Shown here: piece after piece, positions 10,248 to 19,227 of the stretch
Layout: each line of letters begins with the position of its first letter
Numbering within the stretch: position 1 is the stretch's first letter
NCBI RefSeq assembly: GCF_019655335.1
Contig: NZ_BPFD01000013.1
Span: forward strand, 1-64,000
Length of the DNA stretch: 64,000 bases
Direction: 5' to 3'
Source of the DNA: Shewanella hafniensis
Lineage (GTDB): Bacteria > Pseudomonadota > Gammaproteobacteria > Enterobacterales > Shewanellaceae
The notes under the pieces: model-generated
Database searches by the model: none
What the model saw: only the letters and a program-made list of their open reading frames with translations
Told to the model about the DNA's origin: nothing
Program-made: the position numbers and the translations under genes

Positions 10248-10583
10248 ATGAAATCAATCCGACTAAAAACAAAGTTATTATTGCTATTAACCCTCAGCTT
10301 CTTAAGCCTAAGCGCCTTTGCCATGTCACTTCAAGAAGCTAAATCACAGGGCTATTTAGGCGAACAAGCCAACGGCTACTTAGGATTAGTGCAAGCCAAT
10401 CCCGAAGCCAAAGCCGTGATGGACGACGTAAATAACAAACGTCGCGCCCACTACGAAACCATCGCCAAGAAGAACAAACTCTCCCCAGCCGACGTTGCTA
10501 AACTCGCAGGCGAAAAAGCCATAGCCGCCACAGATAAAGGCAACTATGTGCAAGATGCCAAAGGCAAATGGATTAAAAAATAA
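10248..10583 (+). CDS. ydbL: YdbL, periplasmic DUF1318 protein
   Basis: A 111-aa exported protein with a signal peptide ending near SAFA-M (about residue 26) and the DUF1318 motif LQEAKSQGYLGEQANGYLG. The rest is helical and polar (VNNKRRAHYETIAKKN). In E. coli, YdbL modulates the YdbH-YnbE assembly, possibly as a chaperone. GAGG lies ahead of the ATG. It is the last gene of the operon, 24 bp after ynbE and followed by a perfect-palindrome terminator. Confidence 0.92.
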   Translation: MKSIRLKTKLLLLLTLSFLSLSAFAMSLQEAKSQGYLGEQANGYLGLVQANPEAKAVMDDVNNKRRAHYETIAKKNKLSPADVAKLAGEKAIAATDKGNYVQDAKGKWIKK

Positions 10584-10634
10584 TCCGCTTTTAAAGCGCT
10601 CTAGTGCATAAAAGCAAAACGAATAGACATAAAC

Positions 10635-10661
10635 AAAACGCCTGCAATTGCAGGCGTTTTT
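10635..10661 (+). terminator. terminator of ydbH-ynbE-ydbL
   Basis: AAAACGCCTGCAA and TTGCAGGCGTTTT form a perfect 26-bp palindrome with a T run on the plus strand. The A run on the other side would allow bidirectional use. Confidence 0.9.
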
Positions 10662-10712
10662 GTTGGTGGTATGCACACTCATTCCAGTGATACGCCGTCC
10701 TGTTACCTAGTA

Positions 10713-10761
10713 GGCTCGACCATGACATCCCTGCCACGGACGGTCACTTCCATGACGGTGC
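10713..10761 (-). repeat. hairpin repeat family, copy 1
   Basis: Read on the minus strand, the core is GACCGTCCG, a variable centre with CA-GGA, then GGTCGAGCC. The same layout appears at 11829-11860 on the plus strand. The pair flanks the GNAT gene in inverted orientation. It resembles an intergenic repeat I recall from Shewanella genomes; that recollection is unverified. Confidence 0.5.
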
Positions 10762-10950
10762 TTAATCTCATCAACTCCTGCGTATACTGGTAACCAAATT
10801 TAACAATGGGTGTCTTATTAAATTATCCGTGACATCTACGTCAAAAACGATCACTTACGTGATTGTACTTAATCACATCGACAAATCCATCCTGCTCATC
10901 GGATCGGGTAACCTCATTCAAACACAACATCCAATTTGAACTGAAAACGC

Positions 10951-10980
10951 CACACGTTGACAGTCTCTCTCAAGCGTGTG
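10951..10980 (-). terminator. stem-loop after the GNAT gene
   Basis: CACACG-TTGA pairs with TCAA-g-CGTGTG with one bulged base, 12 bp past the end of the minus-strand gene. The following T run on the minus strand is short (GCGTTTTC), so termination would be modest. Confidence 0.5.
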
Positions 10981-10992
10981 TCATCTACGTAA

Positions 10993-11439
10993 CTAAATCT
11001 GAATGTAAAGCCTTAACATGTCTTTATGCTGGATGCTATTTTCAAAAATAGGTTCAGGATAGTTGAGTAGAAAATAGTCCTTTACCACTGACTCAACGCG
11101 AAAGCCAAGACGTTGATAATATGTCAGTTGATAGCCAAATGTGCCTGTACCAAGCTCAACCCTTTTTATGCCTTTCATCGGTAAATTAGCTAGAGCGAAT
11201 TTCAATAATTCAGAGCCTATACCACGGCCTTGATGCTCTGGATATACAGAAACATTGTAGATCTCAGCAAGAGTCGAATGTTGAGATTTAACGGCGCAAA
11301 CACCAAGTATTTGGCCTTTATCTGACGCAGTAAAACACCAAGAGTCAGATAAATACGTTGTAATGCTAGCTTCTGAAGGATCAGCTTCGAGCAGTAAGTC
11401 TATCGGAATCTCGCTACTTTTGACTTCGTTATATTCCAT
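10993..11439 (-). CDS. GNAT-family N-acetyltransferase
   Basis: A 148-aa single-domain acetyltransferase that should use acetyl-CoA. The acetyl-CoA pyrophosphate loop is EHQGRGIGSELLKFAL (about residues 68-83), preceded by the beta strand LAEIYNVSVYP and followed by GYQLTYYQRLGFRV, a typical motif B. The acceptor cannot be predicted; small molecules and protein amino termini are both possible. The gene stands alone in AT-rich DNA between two inverted copies of a hairpin repeat, away from any operon, which suggests an acquired or mobile accessory gene. No strong ribosome site is visible. Confidence 0.85.
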   Translation of the reverse strand: MEYNEVKSSEIPIDLLLEADPSEASITTYLSDSWCFTASDKGQILGVCAVKSQHSTLAEIYNVSVYPEHQGRGIGSELLKFALANLPMKGIKRVELGTGTFGYQLTYYQRLGFRVESVVKDYFLLNYPEPIFENSIQHKDMLRLYIQI

Positions 11440-11828
11440 CTTACCACCAAGCAGATAACAATTTATTACCCAGACTCCTCGTAAAAACCTAGCAAGAAAT
11501 AGCTAGGTTTCGAACATTCCGAATAAATAATTTAAATAGGACAGCAACTTAGCATCTATTCCGATGATTTTTCAATCACTTTGTTATGTAGAAGAAACTG
11601 AGACTTTATATACGAGAAACTGATTAGCACGGTATGTAAATTAACGAATACCCAAAAATAGTATTATTAATACATTAACTTTGCCATAAACAACAAAGCG
11701 ATATTCTTGCTCGATATTATCCATTGAAAAAACGAAAATTTAAAACCGTCGTCTAATACAAACTCTCGCCTTTTGAACCTCCAGACTACGCAAATGCCAA
11801 AAAGGTGCGCCATTGTGATTGGCGAGAC

Positions 11829-11860
11829 GACCGTCCGCCCCATGGACGGGGCGGTCGAGC
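11829..11860 (+). repeat. hairpin repeat family, copy 2
   Basis: The 32-bp core starts GACCGTCCGCCCC and ends GGGGCGGTCGAGC, with a stem CCGCCCC/GGGGCGG around a 6-base loop. It shares the GACCGTCCG start, the CA-GGA centre and the GGTCGAGC end with copy 1 at 10713-10761, in opposite orientation. Confidence 0.55.
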
Positions 11861-11954
11861 ATCCAAGGATGGACTAGCTGCGAGTCGCCGAGTAAATGCC
11901 ATGGCAAACCGATCTCTGTGGATCAAGTGAGCTTATAATCAGTAAGGAATCAGT

Positions 11955-12089
11955 TCACTTTATGATGCTGGCAACCCATGGCGGAATATTGTGCTCACCA
12001 AACTGCTCTGCGTACTTCTTGGCCTCGTCACTTTCCTTCTATTTGATAGAAAAATCTGAGCCGAGTTGAGAGTAGTAAGACCTCACGAA
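11955..12089 (-). pseudogene. possible gene remnant (C-terminal fragment)
   Basis: On the minus strand one frame reads YYSQLGSDFSIK, then a TAG, then KESDEAKKYAEQFGEHNIPP and WVASIIK before a TGA. The composition is protein-like (amphipathic, no low complexity), but there is no start codon or ribosome site and upstream the frame closes. I do not recognise the family. It could be the end of a decayed gene or chance. Confidence 0.3.
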
Positions 12090-12301
12090 TTATCATTGGG
12101 TAGCATTAAATAGAAAGGTGTCGAAGATTCACGTGACTAATTTTAGGAAAAGGCTTTCTTAGCAGAAAAGAGTACGGATAACGCACTAACGCCATGGGGA
12201 TTTGAGCGAATTATCGGCAAGTGGTTAATATCAAAAGCAATCGTGATGAATGGCTAATGGTAGAGATTAAAAACCAATGATGACTATTGTCTACAACCAC
12301 A

Positions 12302-12835
12302 TTATGCCGCAACCACGTGGCGCTGCGCGCGCAGTGGGTGTAAGCGATTATGCATCACTTTGATGGTTTCAAACTGCACCATGGTTTTCGCACCCGACAA
12401 AACACATTCAGGTGACAATAACATCACTAGCGCGGACTGTAGGGTATTTTCAACCACGAGGGCGAGCACTCTTTGCTTTTGGCATTTAAGCTCAAAGACT
12501 TTACCTACATCGCTATACACACAGACATCACTGGTATCAAAAAACCATGATTTAGGCATTTGTGGTGTCAGCATAAAATGGGCTGCGGTGGCATTGAGCG
12601 CAATTTGAACAATAGCGGCATCGGACAAAGATAGGGTTTTAGGCAATCTATCGAGTAAGCTCATATAGAATTTGGCGTGCGCAATATTAAATTCCATGCT
12701 TGATAAGGCATCTGGAATGAGTAATTTTGCTTTATAAGACGTCAGAAATTCTATCTCGGAACCTAACGATACGCCTAATACACCATACGAATCGTTATAT
12801 TTCCATTGCCAATCTTTTTGCGGCATTAATAACAT
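12302..12835 (-). CDS. zapC: ZapC, FtsZ-ring stabilising protein
   Basis: Cytoplasmic division protein; in E. coli, ZapC binds FtsZ and promotes bundling of protofilaments at midcell. Recognised by the opening DWQWKYNDSYGVLGVSLG, the block LTPQMPKSWFF in the middle and the closing IKVMHNRLHPL, each matching E. coli ZapC (LKPQMPKSWHF, IKIMNDRLKPQ). Its place next to pyrD is the same in E. coli. The frame is open to a GTG at 12859, but the ATG at 12835 gives 177 aa, close to the family's 180; neither start has a clear ribosome site. A hairpin-rich GATC cluster lies upstream. Confidence 0.88.
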   Translation of the reverse strand: MLLMPQKDWQWKYNDSYGVLGVSLGSEIEFLTSYKAKLLIPDALSSMEFNIAHAKFYMSLLDRLPKTLSLSDAAIVQIALNATAAHFMLTPQMPKSWFFDTSDVCVYSDVGKVFELKCQKQRVLALVVENTLQSALVMLLSPECVLSGAKTMVQFETIKVMHNRLHPLRAQRHVVAA

Positions 12836-12937
12836 AACGGTGACCCAATATTTGAACACTGGGACATAATAGTAGATATTTTATCCAATATCAAAATAAA
12901 AATAATAAAATACAAATTATTTAACAGTTACTTAGTC

Positions 12938-13034
12938 GATCTATTGTAAGATCTTAACAGCGATCTAAGGATCGTTTTAGATCGCTGTTAAAGAATAAGA
13001 TCTTATTTTAGATCGTTATATTAATCCTAAGATC
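12938..13034. promoter_or_regulatory. cluster of eight GATC sites with a 15-bp perfect hairpin
   Basis: GATC occurs at 12938, 12950, 12962, 12970, 12980, 12999, 13011 and 13031, eight times in 97 bp where about one per 256 bp is expected by chance. The arms 12954-12968 and 12977-12991 are a perfect 15-bp inverted repeat around an 8-base loop. Spacings of 8-20 bp resemble arrays bound by SeqA or sensitive to Dam methylation. There is no T run, so it is not a standard terminator for pyrD. Confidence 0.6.
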
Positions 13035-13035
13035 A

Positions 13036-14055
13036 TTATTTCAAGCGGTATGCATTCACTATTTCTTTAATTAACTTCGGACCTTGATAAATAAAACCTG
13101 AATAAATCTGAACCATAGTCGCGCCCGCATCAAATTTGGCTAAGGCATCTTCAGCGCTATTAATACCGCCCACACCGATGATCGGGATCTGCCCTTTCAA
13201 GCACATAGCTAGCTGCTTGATCACTTTAGTAGACAGTTCTGTCAAAGGTTTACCGCTTAAGCCGCCACTTTCATTGGCATTAGCAAGACCGCTAACACCA
13301 TCACGCGTTAAGGTAGTATTAGTCGCAATTGCGCCATCAAATTTGTTTTTAATCAGCGCCTCTGCGATATTTTCAATTTCTTCGATGGTTAAATCTGGGG
13401 CAATTTTAAGCGCGATGGGCACGTATTTTTTATGCTTTTCGGCCAGCTCAAGTTGCTTAGTTTTAATTGCGCTCAATAATTCATCTAATAGATCGCCATA
13501 TTGTAGCGATCGCAATCCTGGGGTATTGGGTGATGAAATATTCACCGCAATATAAGCCGCATGGAGATAAACTTTATCCATACAGATCAAATAATCGTCT
13601 TTACCTTGTTCTACTGGGGTGTCTTTATTTTTACCAATATTGACACCAACCATAATGTCGGTCTTTTTAGCGATCAAATTTTTGACCAGATTATCGACAC
13701 CTTTATTATTAAACCCCATGCGATTAATAATGCCTTTGGCAGGCTTTAATCTAAATAGACGGGGTAAATCGTTACCTGGTTGTGGTCTTGGGGTCACAGT
13801 GCCCACTTCAACATGACCAAATCCCATCGCATGAAAGGCATCAATCGATTCGCCGTCCTTGTCCATACCCGCAGCGAGTCCCACTGGGTTAGGAAAAGTC
13901 AGTCCCATAACGCTCACGGGAGCCGGTGCAATCGTTTGTCCGTATAGACACGTTAACGGGCTATTGGCGGTCATTTTTAGACTGCCTATAGCAAGATGGT
14001 GAGCTCGCTCAGGATCCATCTGAAACATGACTTTCTGTGCGATTTTATAAAACAT
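13036..14055 (-). CDS. pyrD: PyrD, quinone-dependent dihydroorotate dehydrogenase (class 2)
   Basis: Membrane-associated flavoenzyme that oxidises dihydroorotate to orotate in pyrimidine synthesis and passes electrons to quinone. At 339 aa it matches class 2 enzymes. The N-terminal helical extension ([22 protein letters not shown]) is the quinone/membrane-binding part. Catalytic Ser175 lies in [11 protein letters not shown], the FMN-binding lysine in GMDKDG, and the C-terminal FMN-phosphate loop is [12 protein letters not shown]. It is transcribed toward zapC, as in E. coli. The GDH terminator lies just upstream, so it needs its own promoter or read-through. Confidence 0.96.
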   Translation of the reverse strand: MFYKIAQKVMFQMDPERAHHLAIGSLKMTANSPLTCLYGQTIAPAPVSVMGLTFPNPVGLAAGMDKDGESIDAFHAMGFGHVEVGTVTPRPQPGNDLPRLFRLKPAKGIINRMGFNNKGVDNLVKNLIAKKTDIMVGVNIGKNKDTPVEQGKDDYLICMDKVYLHAAYIAVNISSPNTPGLRSLQYGDLLDELLSAIKTKQLELAEKHKKYVPIALKIAPDLTIEEIENIAEALIKNKFDGAIATNTTLTRDGVSGLANANESGGLSGKPLTELSTKVIKQLAMCLKGQIPIIGVGGINSAEDALAKFDAGATMVQIYSGFIYQGPKLIKEIVNAYRLK

Positions 14056-14071
14056 GTACTTTCCTCGACCT

Positions 14072-14100
14072 AAAAAAAGCCCCGGCGATCGCCAGGGCTT
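14072..14100 (-). terminator. terminator of the glutamate dehydrogenase gene
   Basis: On the minus strand AAGCCCTGGCG and CGCCGGGGCTT pair, followed by seven T, 19 bp after the GDH stop codon. Confidence 0.9.
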
Positions 14101-14118
14101 CTGATTGTTATAATAAGT

Positions 14119-17100
14119 TTACTTTTGGCCTTCGCAATGAAGGATCAGAAGGTTAAGTTCACGTAGGGCGACAGAGAACTTAGCAAACTCATGGATTTGC
14201 GACGTTTTAAAGTCAGCTAGCATATGGAACCATCTTTCCAATAAGCCTTGATTGATCTCAATCCACTGAGAAATCACACTTTCGGCATCACAGGTTGCAC
14301 TGCAGGTTCTTAGTACCACTGAACTTAATGCACGTTGTTGCCAATCCAACTCTTCCCTAAAGGCGGCGCGAGCTAGCGCTTGCCAATGGTTAGCCACAGG
14401 TTGAGCGCTGATCTGTTCTAAGAACCAGTGCAGCTCAACGCGGGCGCCGAGTTTGAAGTAAGTTTCAGCCACTAGCGCTACTGACTTATCTTCTGTTTGG
14501 GCAATTTGGGCAATGTCTAGGGCAGAGAACAAGGTGCTCATGTTAGCCACAACGGTTGCCACAGCTTGTGGTACGTTTTCTTTGACCAAAGCATTGATCT
14601 CAGATTGGATACCTTTAGCTTCTTCTTCGACCAGATATAAATGAACATTATCTTTAATTTGTTCAAATACTGGTTTGAAGAAAGCAACAGTTTGTTCAAT
14701 GCTGCCATTACGGTTACGGTGACGCAGGAACCAGCGGCTAGCACGGCGCATATTACGGCGTAACTGATGCAGCATTTCACCTTGAACCACAGCCGGAACT
14801 ATGCCGTTTAAGTCAGTGATCGATTTAGTTAATTCAGCTAAACCAAATACTTCGCGGGCCATAGTGTAACAAATTGCCGCGTCAGCAACTGAGGCACCAG
14901 TCTCATCTTGCATACGTTGAACAAAATTCAAGCCCATGTCGTTAACGAGTTCATTGGCGAGTGAGGTCGCAATGATTTCGCCGCGCAGTGGATGGGTTGC
15001 CATTTTGTCGCTGTATTTTTCCTGAAGTTTTTTCGGGAAATAGGCGATAAGCAATTGGCTTAACAGCGTATCTTCAGTGATTTCTGGCGTCACTAATTGC
15101 TCTTTCAGCACCATCTTCGCATAGGCAACCAGTACTGATAGCTCAGGACGCGTCAATGCACGACCACTGGCTAAACGCTCAGCTAGTTCATCGTCAGACG
15201 GTAAGAACTCTAAGGCTCTGTCTAACTTGCCTTCTTTTTCCAGATACTGGATAAAGCGGATCTGCTCTTTTAACTGCTCAGCACCACGTACTTGAGTTAC
15301 AGAGATAGTACGGGTTTGATCTTTACAATCTTGCAGTACGATCTGGCCGACTTCTTCAGTCATTTCTTCCAGTAAACGGTTACGCTGCTTAAGCGTCAGT
15401 TCACCTTCAGTTACCATGGCGTTCAGCAAAATCTTGATGTTCACTTCGTTATCTGAACAGTCCACACCACCCACGTTATCCACGAAGTCAGTGTTGATAC
15501 GGCCGCCGTTAGACGCATATTCAATACGACCTAACTGAGTACAACCTAAGTTACCGCCCTCGCCGACTATCTTAGCGCGCAGTTCGCCACCGTTGACACG
15601 CAATGCATCGTTGGCGCGATCGCCGACTTCAGCATGGGTTTCGCGTGCAGATTTCACATAGGTACCGATACCACCGTTCCAGATCAAATCCACTGGCATT
15701 TTCAACAGTTCTTTCATCAGCTCAGTTGGGGTCATAGAGGTTTTCTCTGTGGCCAACATTTGCTTAATTTCTGCCGATAATGGAATGGATTTAGATGAAC
15801 GTAGGAAAATACCGCCACCTTTAGAAATCAACTTGCTGTTGTAATCTTCCCAGCTTGAACGTGGTAGAGCGAATAAACGCGCCCGTTCATCATAACTTAA
15901 TGCCGTATCCGGATTTGGATCGATAAAGATATGCATGTGGTTAAAGGCTGCAACCAGTTTAGTGTGCTTAGACAACAACATACCGTTACCGAATACGTCG
16001 CCCGCCATGTCACCTATACCTAAACAGGTAAAGTCTGTGGTTTGGCAATCAATACCGACTTCGCGGAAATGACGCTTAACAGATTCCCAGCCGCCTTTAG
16101 CCGTGATACCCATTTTCTTATGGTCATAACCGTTACTGCCACCCGATGCGAATGCATCACCGAGCCAGAAGTTATATTCGAGAGAAATCGAGTTCGCGAT
16201 ATCAGAGAATGTCGCTGTACCTTTATCGGCTGCAACCACAAGATATGGGTCATCTTCATCGTGACGAACCACATCCACTGGGTGGACGATTTCACCGTTC
16301 AAAATGTTATCGGTAATATCGAGCAAGGCACGGATAAAGATGCGGTAGCATTCTTGACCTTCAGTGAAGAAAGCTTCACGGCCGCCTTCGGTTGGCAATT
16401 GTTTACAAACAAAGCCACCTTTAGCACCCACAGGCACGATCACAGTGTTTTTCACTTGCTGTGCTTTTACCAGACCTAATACTTCAGTACGGAAGTCTTC
16501 ACGACGATCTGACCAACGCAGACCACCACGGGCCACTTTACCGTAACGTAAATGCACACCTTCAACCCGAGGCGAATAAACGAAGATTTCGAATTTCGGC
16601 AGTGGGCGTGGCATTTCAGGGATCAGTGAAGGCATGAATTTAAACGAGATATAACTCTTAGATTCGCCTTTAGCATCCTGTTGGTAGAAGTTGGTACGCA
16701 GAGTAGCGTTAATCAGGTCTAAATAACGACGAATAATACGGTCATCATCTAAGCTAGACACTTCGTCTAAACGTAAATTGATTTGTTCCATAAACTTGCC
16801 CAGCGTACGGGTCTTGAGTTTTGGATTGAACTTACGGATAAACATCTTCACCAACAAATCAGCAATTTGTGGGTAACGACCGAAGGTTTCTTCGATATAA
16901 GACTGACTGAACGTCGCATCGATTTGACGCATGTATTTAGCATACGCGCGCAATACCGAGACTTCACGGCCCGTTAAGCCAGACGCTAGAATAATGCGGT
17001 TGAAACCGTCATCTTCTAACTTCTTTTGCCACACTTGTGACAGTGCGGTTTGGAATCTGTCTTGGCTATCGGCGATGTTGTCTGTGTTAACCACTTTGAC

Positions 17101-18963
17101 AGTCATCAAGAAGTCTAAGATCCAGAAAGTTGAACCGTCTGAGGTCGTGACCTCATAGGGGCGCTCGTTGATCACCCGCAGACCAAAGTTTTCCAGCATT
17201 GGCAGCACATCAGAAAGATGAATTGGCTCATCTTTATGGAATAGCTTTAAACGCACTTTATTGTCGTTCAGCGCCGCTTCCTGCGGTTGATAGAACAACA
17301 TGCCGAGCTTGTGTTCGTCATCCAGCGCTTCGAGCTGTTGCATGTCAACGACGGCAGAGCTTGGCAATACGTCTTCTTTATAGCTTTGCTCAAACGCGTT
17401 GAAATAACGCTTAGTCAGATGAGTGCCGGCTTCTTCACCGAGTGCACTGTTAAGCGCAGTGCTTAACTTATCTTCCCACGAACGTGCCGCTTCTATTAAG
17501 TTGTTCTCTATGGCAGCCACATCTACATCCATATTATTGTTATCAACTTTGACTATGTAGTGAGTGCGGGCTAGCGTCGACTCGGAGAAATAAGTCGTAA
17601 ACTCTACATCTTCTTTACTATTGAAATGCTGCGCCAGAATACGTTGAGTATCTTGGCGAAGTTTAGTGTTGTAACGATCCTTAGACACGTACACTAAACA
17701 GGATAAGAAACGGCCAAAGCCATCTTTGCGCACAAAGAGTTTTAGCTTGTCTCTGTCTTGCATTTCCAACACGCCATGTGCCGTGTGCGCTAAATCATCA
17801 ACATTGGCTTGAATTAGCTCGTCACGAGGTAAATTCTCAAGAATGTTTAGCAGGGCTTTATAGTCGTGTGAACGTGGGGTTAAGCCTGAACGGTCTAACA
17901 CACGCTGGACTTTTTCGTTCAGCAGTGGGATTTCACGTGGGCTGCGGTTATACACGTTTGACGCATACAAACCGATAAATCTATCTTCACCAACCACATT
18001 GCCTTTCTTATCGAAACGCTTGATACCGATATAATCGACATAAGCTGGGCGATGTACACGGCTCTTGGCACTGCTCTTAGTGAGGATCAACAAGCTGTGA
18101 TCTAAGGCTTCTTTGCGGGCGCTATCGGAGAAGCTAGATAATAACAAACCTTGCTCAGGTTGCGCTTTAGTGTGCTTGTTCATCAAACCTAAACTAGAGG
18201 CGATATTAGGCACGAGTTCAACGTCACCTTCGACACGATTCAAATCGTATTGGCGGTAACCTAACAGCGTAAAGTGATGATTATTCAAGTAAGTTAGGAA
18301 GTTAATCGCTTCTTCTAACTCTTGCTTATCGCCCGGGAACGGACGTTTTGGCAATTCTTTAATCGTATCACTCAACTTGGCCGACATGGCTTCCCAGTCG
18401 TTAACTGATGATGCAACATCGGCAAGCACAGACTGAATTTCGCGCTCTAATGCTTTGATATCAACAGTGCTGCTTTGACGGTCAATTTCAATCAAGAATA
18501 CGGCGACATGCTCAGTGCTTTCAGGGCTCTGATTCAGATAAGTCACATTGGTCACACCGCTATCTGAACGCTCAATGGCCAGCGGAGTGTGTAACATCAT
18601 ATGAGCAGTAATACCCATACGATTCAATGCCATACCAACTGAATCTACCAAGAATGGCATGTCAGGTTGGATAACTTCAATGATCGAGTGGGTAGATTGC
18701 CAGCCGTGTTTGGCCTGGCTAGGGTTGAACACTCGTAGGTGAGTGCTACCTTTTGGCGTCTTGTTCAGGGCGTTCCATAAACTGAGAACCGCACCGTATA
18801 AATCACTGTCATTACGCGCATTGAGATCGTCTTTCGACATGTGGGCATAAAGGCAGGTGGCGAACTGTTCAACTTGCTTGGCTTGTGAATTAGGGACTTT
18901 AGCGTGAATTAAACTGACTACATTTTCAAGTAGTACTGAAGGCATTGCATCTTTCAAGGCCAT
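14119..18963 (-). CDS. gdhB: giant NAD-specific glutamate dehydrogenase (about 180 kDa class)
   Basis: Catabolic enzyme that deaminates glutamate to 2-oxoglutarate and ammonia using NAD+. The 1614-aa length is diagnostic of the large-subunit class known from Streptomyces, Pseudomonas and Caulobacter. The long N-terminal half holds ACT-like regulatory segments, starting near the PDMPFLVDSVGMALNRMG block. The catalytic domain starts near residue 800 with GKVARGGLRWSDRREDFRTE and PVGAKGGFVCK, which carry the substrate lysines. The nucleotide-binding segment follows (KIVGEGGNLGCTQ). The C-terminal helical domain is also of family type. It is monocistronic, with 264 bp upstream. The gene name gdhB follows common use for this class. 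Confidence 0.95.
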   Translation of the reverse strand: MALKDAMPSVLLENVVSLIHAKVPNSQAKQVEQFATCLYAHMSKDDLNARNDSDLYGAVLSLWNALNKTPKGSTHLRVFNPSQAKHGWQSTHSIIEVIQPDMPFLVDSVGMALNRMGITAHMMLHTPLAIERSDSGVTNVTYLNQSPESTEHVAVFLIEIDRQSSTVDIKALEREIQSVLADVASSVNDWEAMSAKLSDTIKELPKRPFPGDKQELEEAINFLTYLNNHHFTLLGYRQYDLNRVEGDVELVPNIASSLGLMNKHTKAQPEQGLLLSSFSDSARKEALDHSLLILTKSSAKSRVHRPAYVDYIGIKRFDKKGNVVGEDRFIGLYASNVYNRSPREIPLLNEKVQRVLDRSGLTPRSHDYKALLNILENLPRDELIQANVDDLAHTAHGVLEMQDRDKLKLFVRKDGFGRFLSCLVYVSKDRYNTKLRQDTQRILAQHFNSKEDVEFTTYFSESTLARTHYIVKVDNNNMDVDVAAIENNLIEAARSWEDKLSTALNSALGEEAGTHLTKRYFNAFEQSYKEDVLPSSAVVDMQQLEALDDEHKLGMLFYQPQEAALNDNKVRLKLFHKDEPIHLSDVLPMLENFGLRVINERPYEVTTSDGSTFWILDFLMTVKVVNTDNIADSQDRFQTALSQVWQKKLEDDGFNRIILASGLTGREVSVLRAYAKYMRQIDATFSQSYIEETFGRYPQIADLLVKMFIRKFNPKLKTRTLGKFMEQINLRLDEVSSLDDDRIIRRYLDLINATLRTNFYQQDAKGESKSYISFKFMPSLIPEMPRPLPKFEIFVYSPRVEGVHLRYGKVARGGLRWSDRREDFRTEVLGLVKAQQVKNTVIVPVGAKGGFVCKQLPTEGGREAFFTEGQECYRIFIRALLDITDNILNGEIVHPVDVVRHDEDDPYLVVAADKGTATFSDIANSISLEYNFWLGDAFASGGSNGYDHKKMGITAKGGWESVKRHFREVGIDCQTTDFTCLGIGDMAGDVFGNGMLLSKHTKLVAAFNHMHIFIDPNPDTALSYDERARLFALPRSSWEDYNSKLISKGGGIFLRSSKSIPLSAEIKQMLATEKTSMTPTELMKELLKMPVDLIWNGGIGTYVKSARETHAEVGDRANDALRVNGGELRAKIVGEGGNLGCTQLGRIEYASNGGRINTDFVDNVGGVDCSDNEVNIKILLNAMVTEGELTLKQRNRLLEEMTEEVGQIVLQDCKDQTRTISVTQVRGAEQLKEQIRFIQYLEKEGKLDRALEFLPSDDELAERLASGRALTRPELSVLVAYAKMVLKEQLVTPEITEDTLLSQLLIAYFPKKLQEKYSDKMATHPLRGEIIATSLANELVNDMGLNFVQRMQDETGASVADAAICYTMAREVFGLAELTKSITDLNGIVPAVVQGEMLHQLRRNMRRASRWFLRHRNRNGSIEQTVAFFKPVFEQIKDNVHLYLVEEEAKGIQSEINALVKENVPQAVATVVANMSTLFSALDIAQIAQTEDKSVALVAETYFKLGARVELHWFLEQISAQPVANHWQALARAAFREELDWQQRALSSVVLRTCSATCDAESVISQWIEINQGLLERWFHMLADFKTSQIHEFAKFSVALRELNLLILHCEGQK

Positions 18964-19187
18964 GTTGCTGTTTCCTTAAGCGTCTATGGCAGCGCTTTTT
19001 TCATTATTTGGATGCTTCGGCTTAACGATCTCAGGAAAATTAGTGTGATCTGGATCATCGCGCGAAGTTTATTACTAAAACCGCTGTATTTCGAGGAAAA
19101 TTTTAGTGGTACATCCTCTTGAAATCCAGTATTGGCGTAAACAATGAATGACAAATGACCAAACAATCGATAAAGCAGACTAAGTAT

Positions 19188-19221
19188 TCAAAAGCAAATG
19201 GGGAGCTAAGCTCCCCATTTG
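19188..19221 (-). terminator. terminator of the DUF1302-RND operon
   Basis: CAAATGGGGAGC and GCTCCCCATTTG form a near-perfect palindrome (19195-19221) directly after the permease stop codon; on the minus strand it is followed by CTTTTG. Confidence 0.8.
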
Positions 19222-19227
19222 TAGACC

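Larger units (their letters stand above)
10662..10992. other. 331-bp spacer between ydbL and the GNAT gene
   Basis: No convincing gene. It carries one copy of a hairpin repeat (10713-10761, minus orientation) and a stem-loop just past the GNAT gene (10951-10980). A reading frame at 10863-11051 has no ribosome site and reads through that stem-loop. Confidence 0.6.
11440..12301. other. 862-bp AT-rich region without an intact gene
   Basis: No reading frame here looks like an intact gene. It contains a hairpin repeat (11829-11860) and a possible gene remnant on the minus strand (11955-12089). The rest is AT-rich with many stops in all frames. Together with the isolated GNAT gene it looks like decayed accessory DNA between the ydbL and zapC blocks. 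Confidence 0.6.

Noticed and set aside
10863..11051. 62-codon plus-strand frame
   Set aside because: No ribosome site, unlike any protein I know, overlaps the stem-loop after the GNAT gene and the end of that gene.
12954..12991. Rho-independent terminator after pyrD
   Set aside because: The stem is strong, but no T run follows on either strand; described as a GATC-rich hairpin instead.
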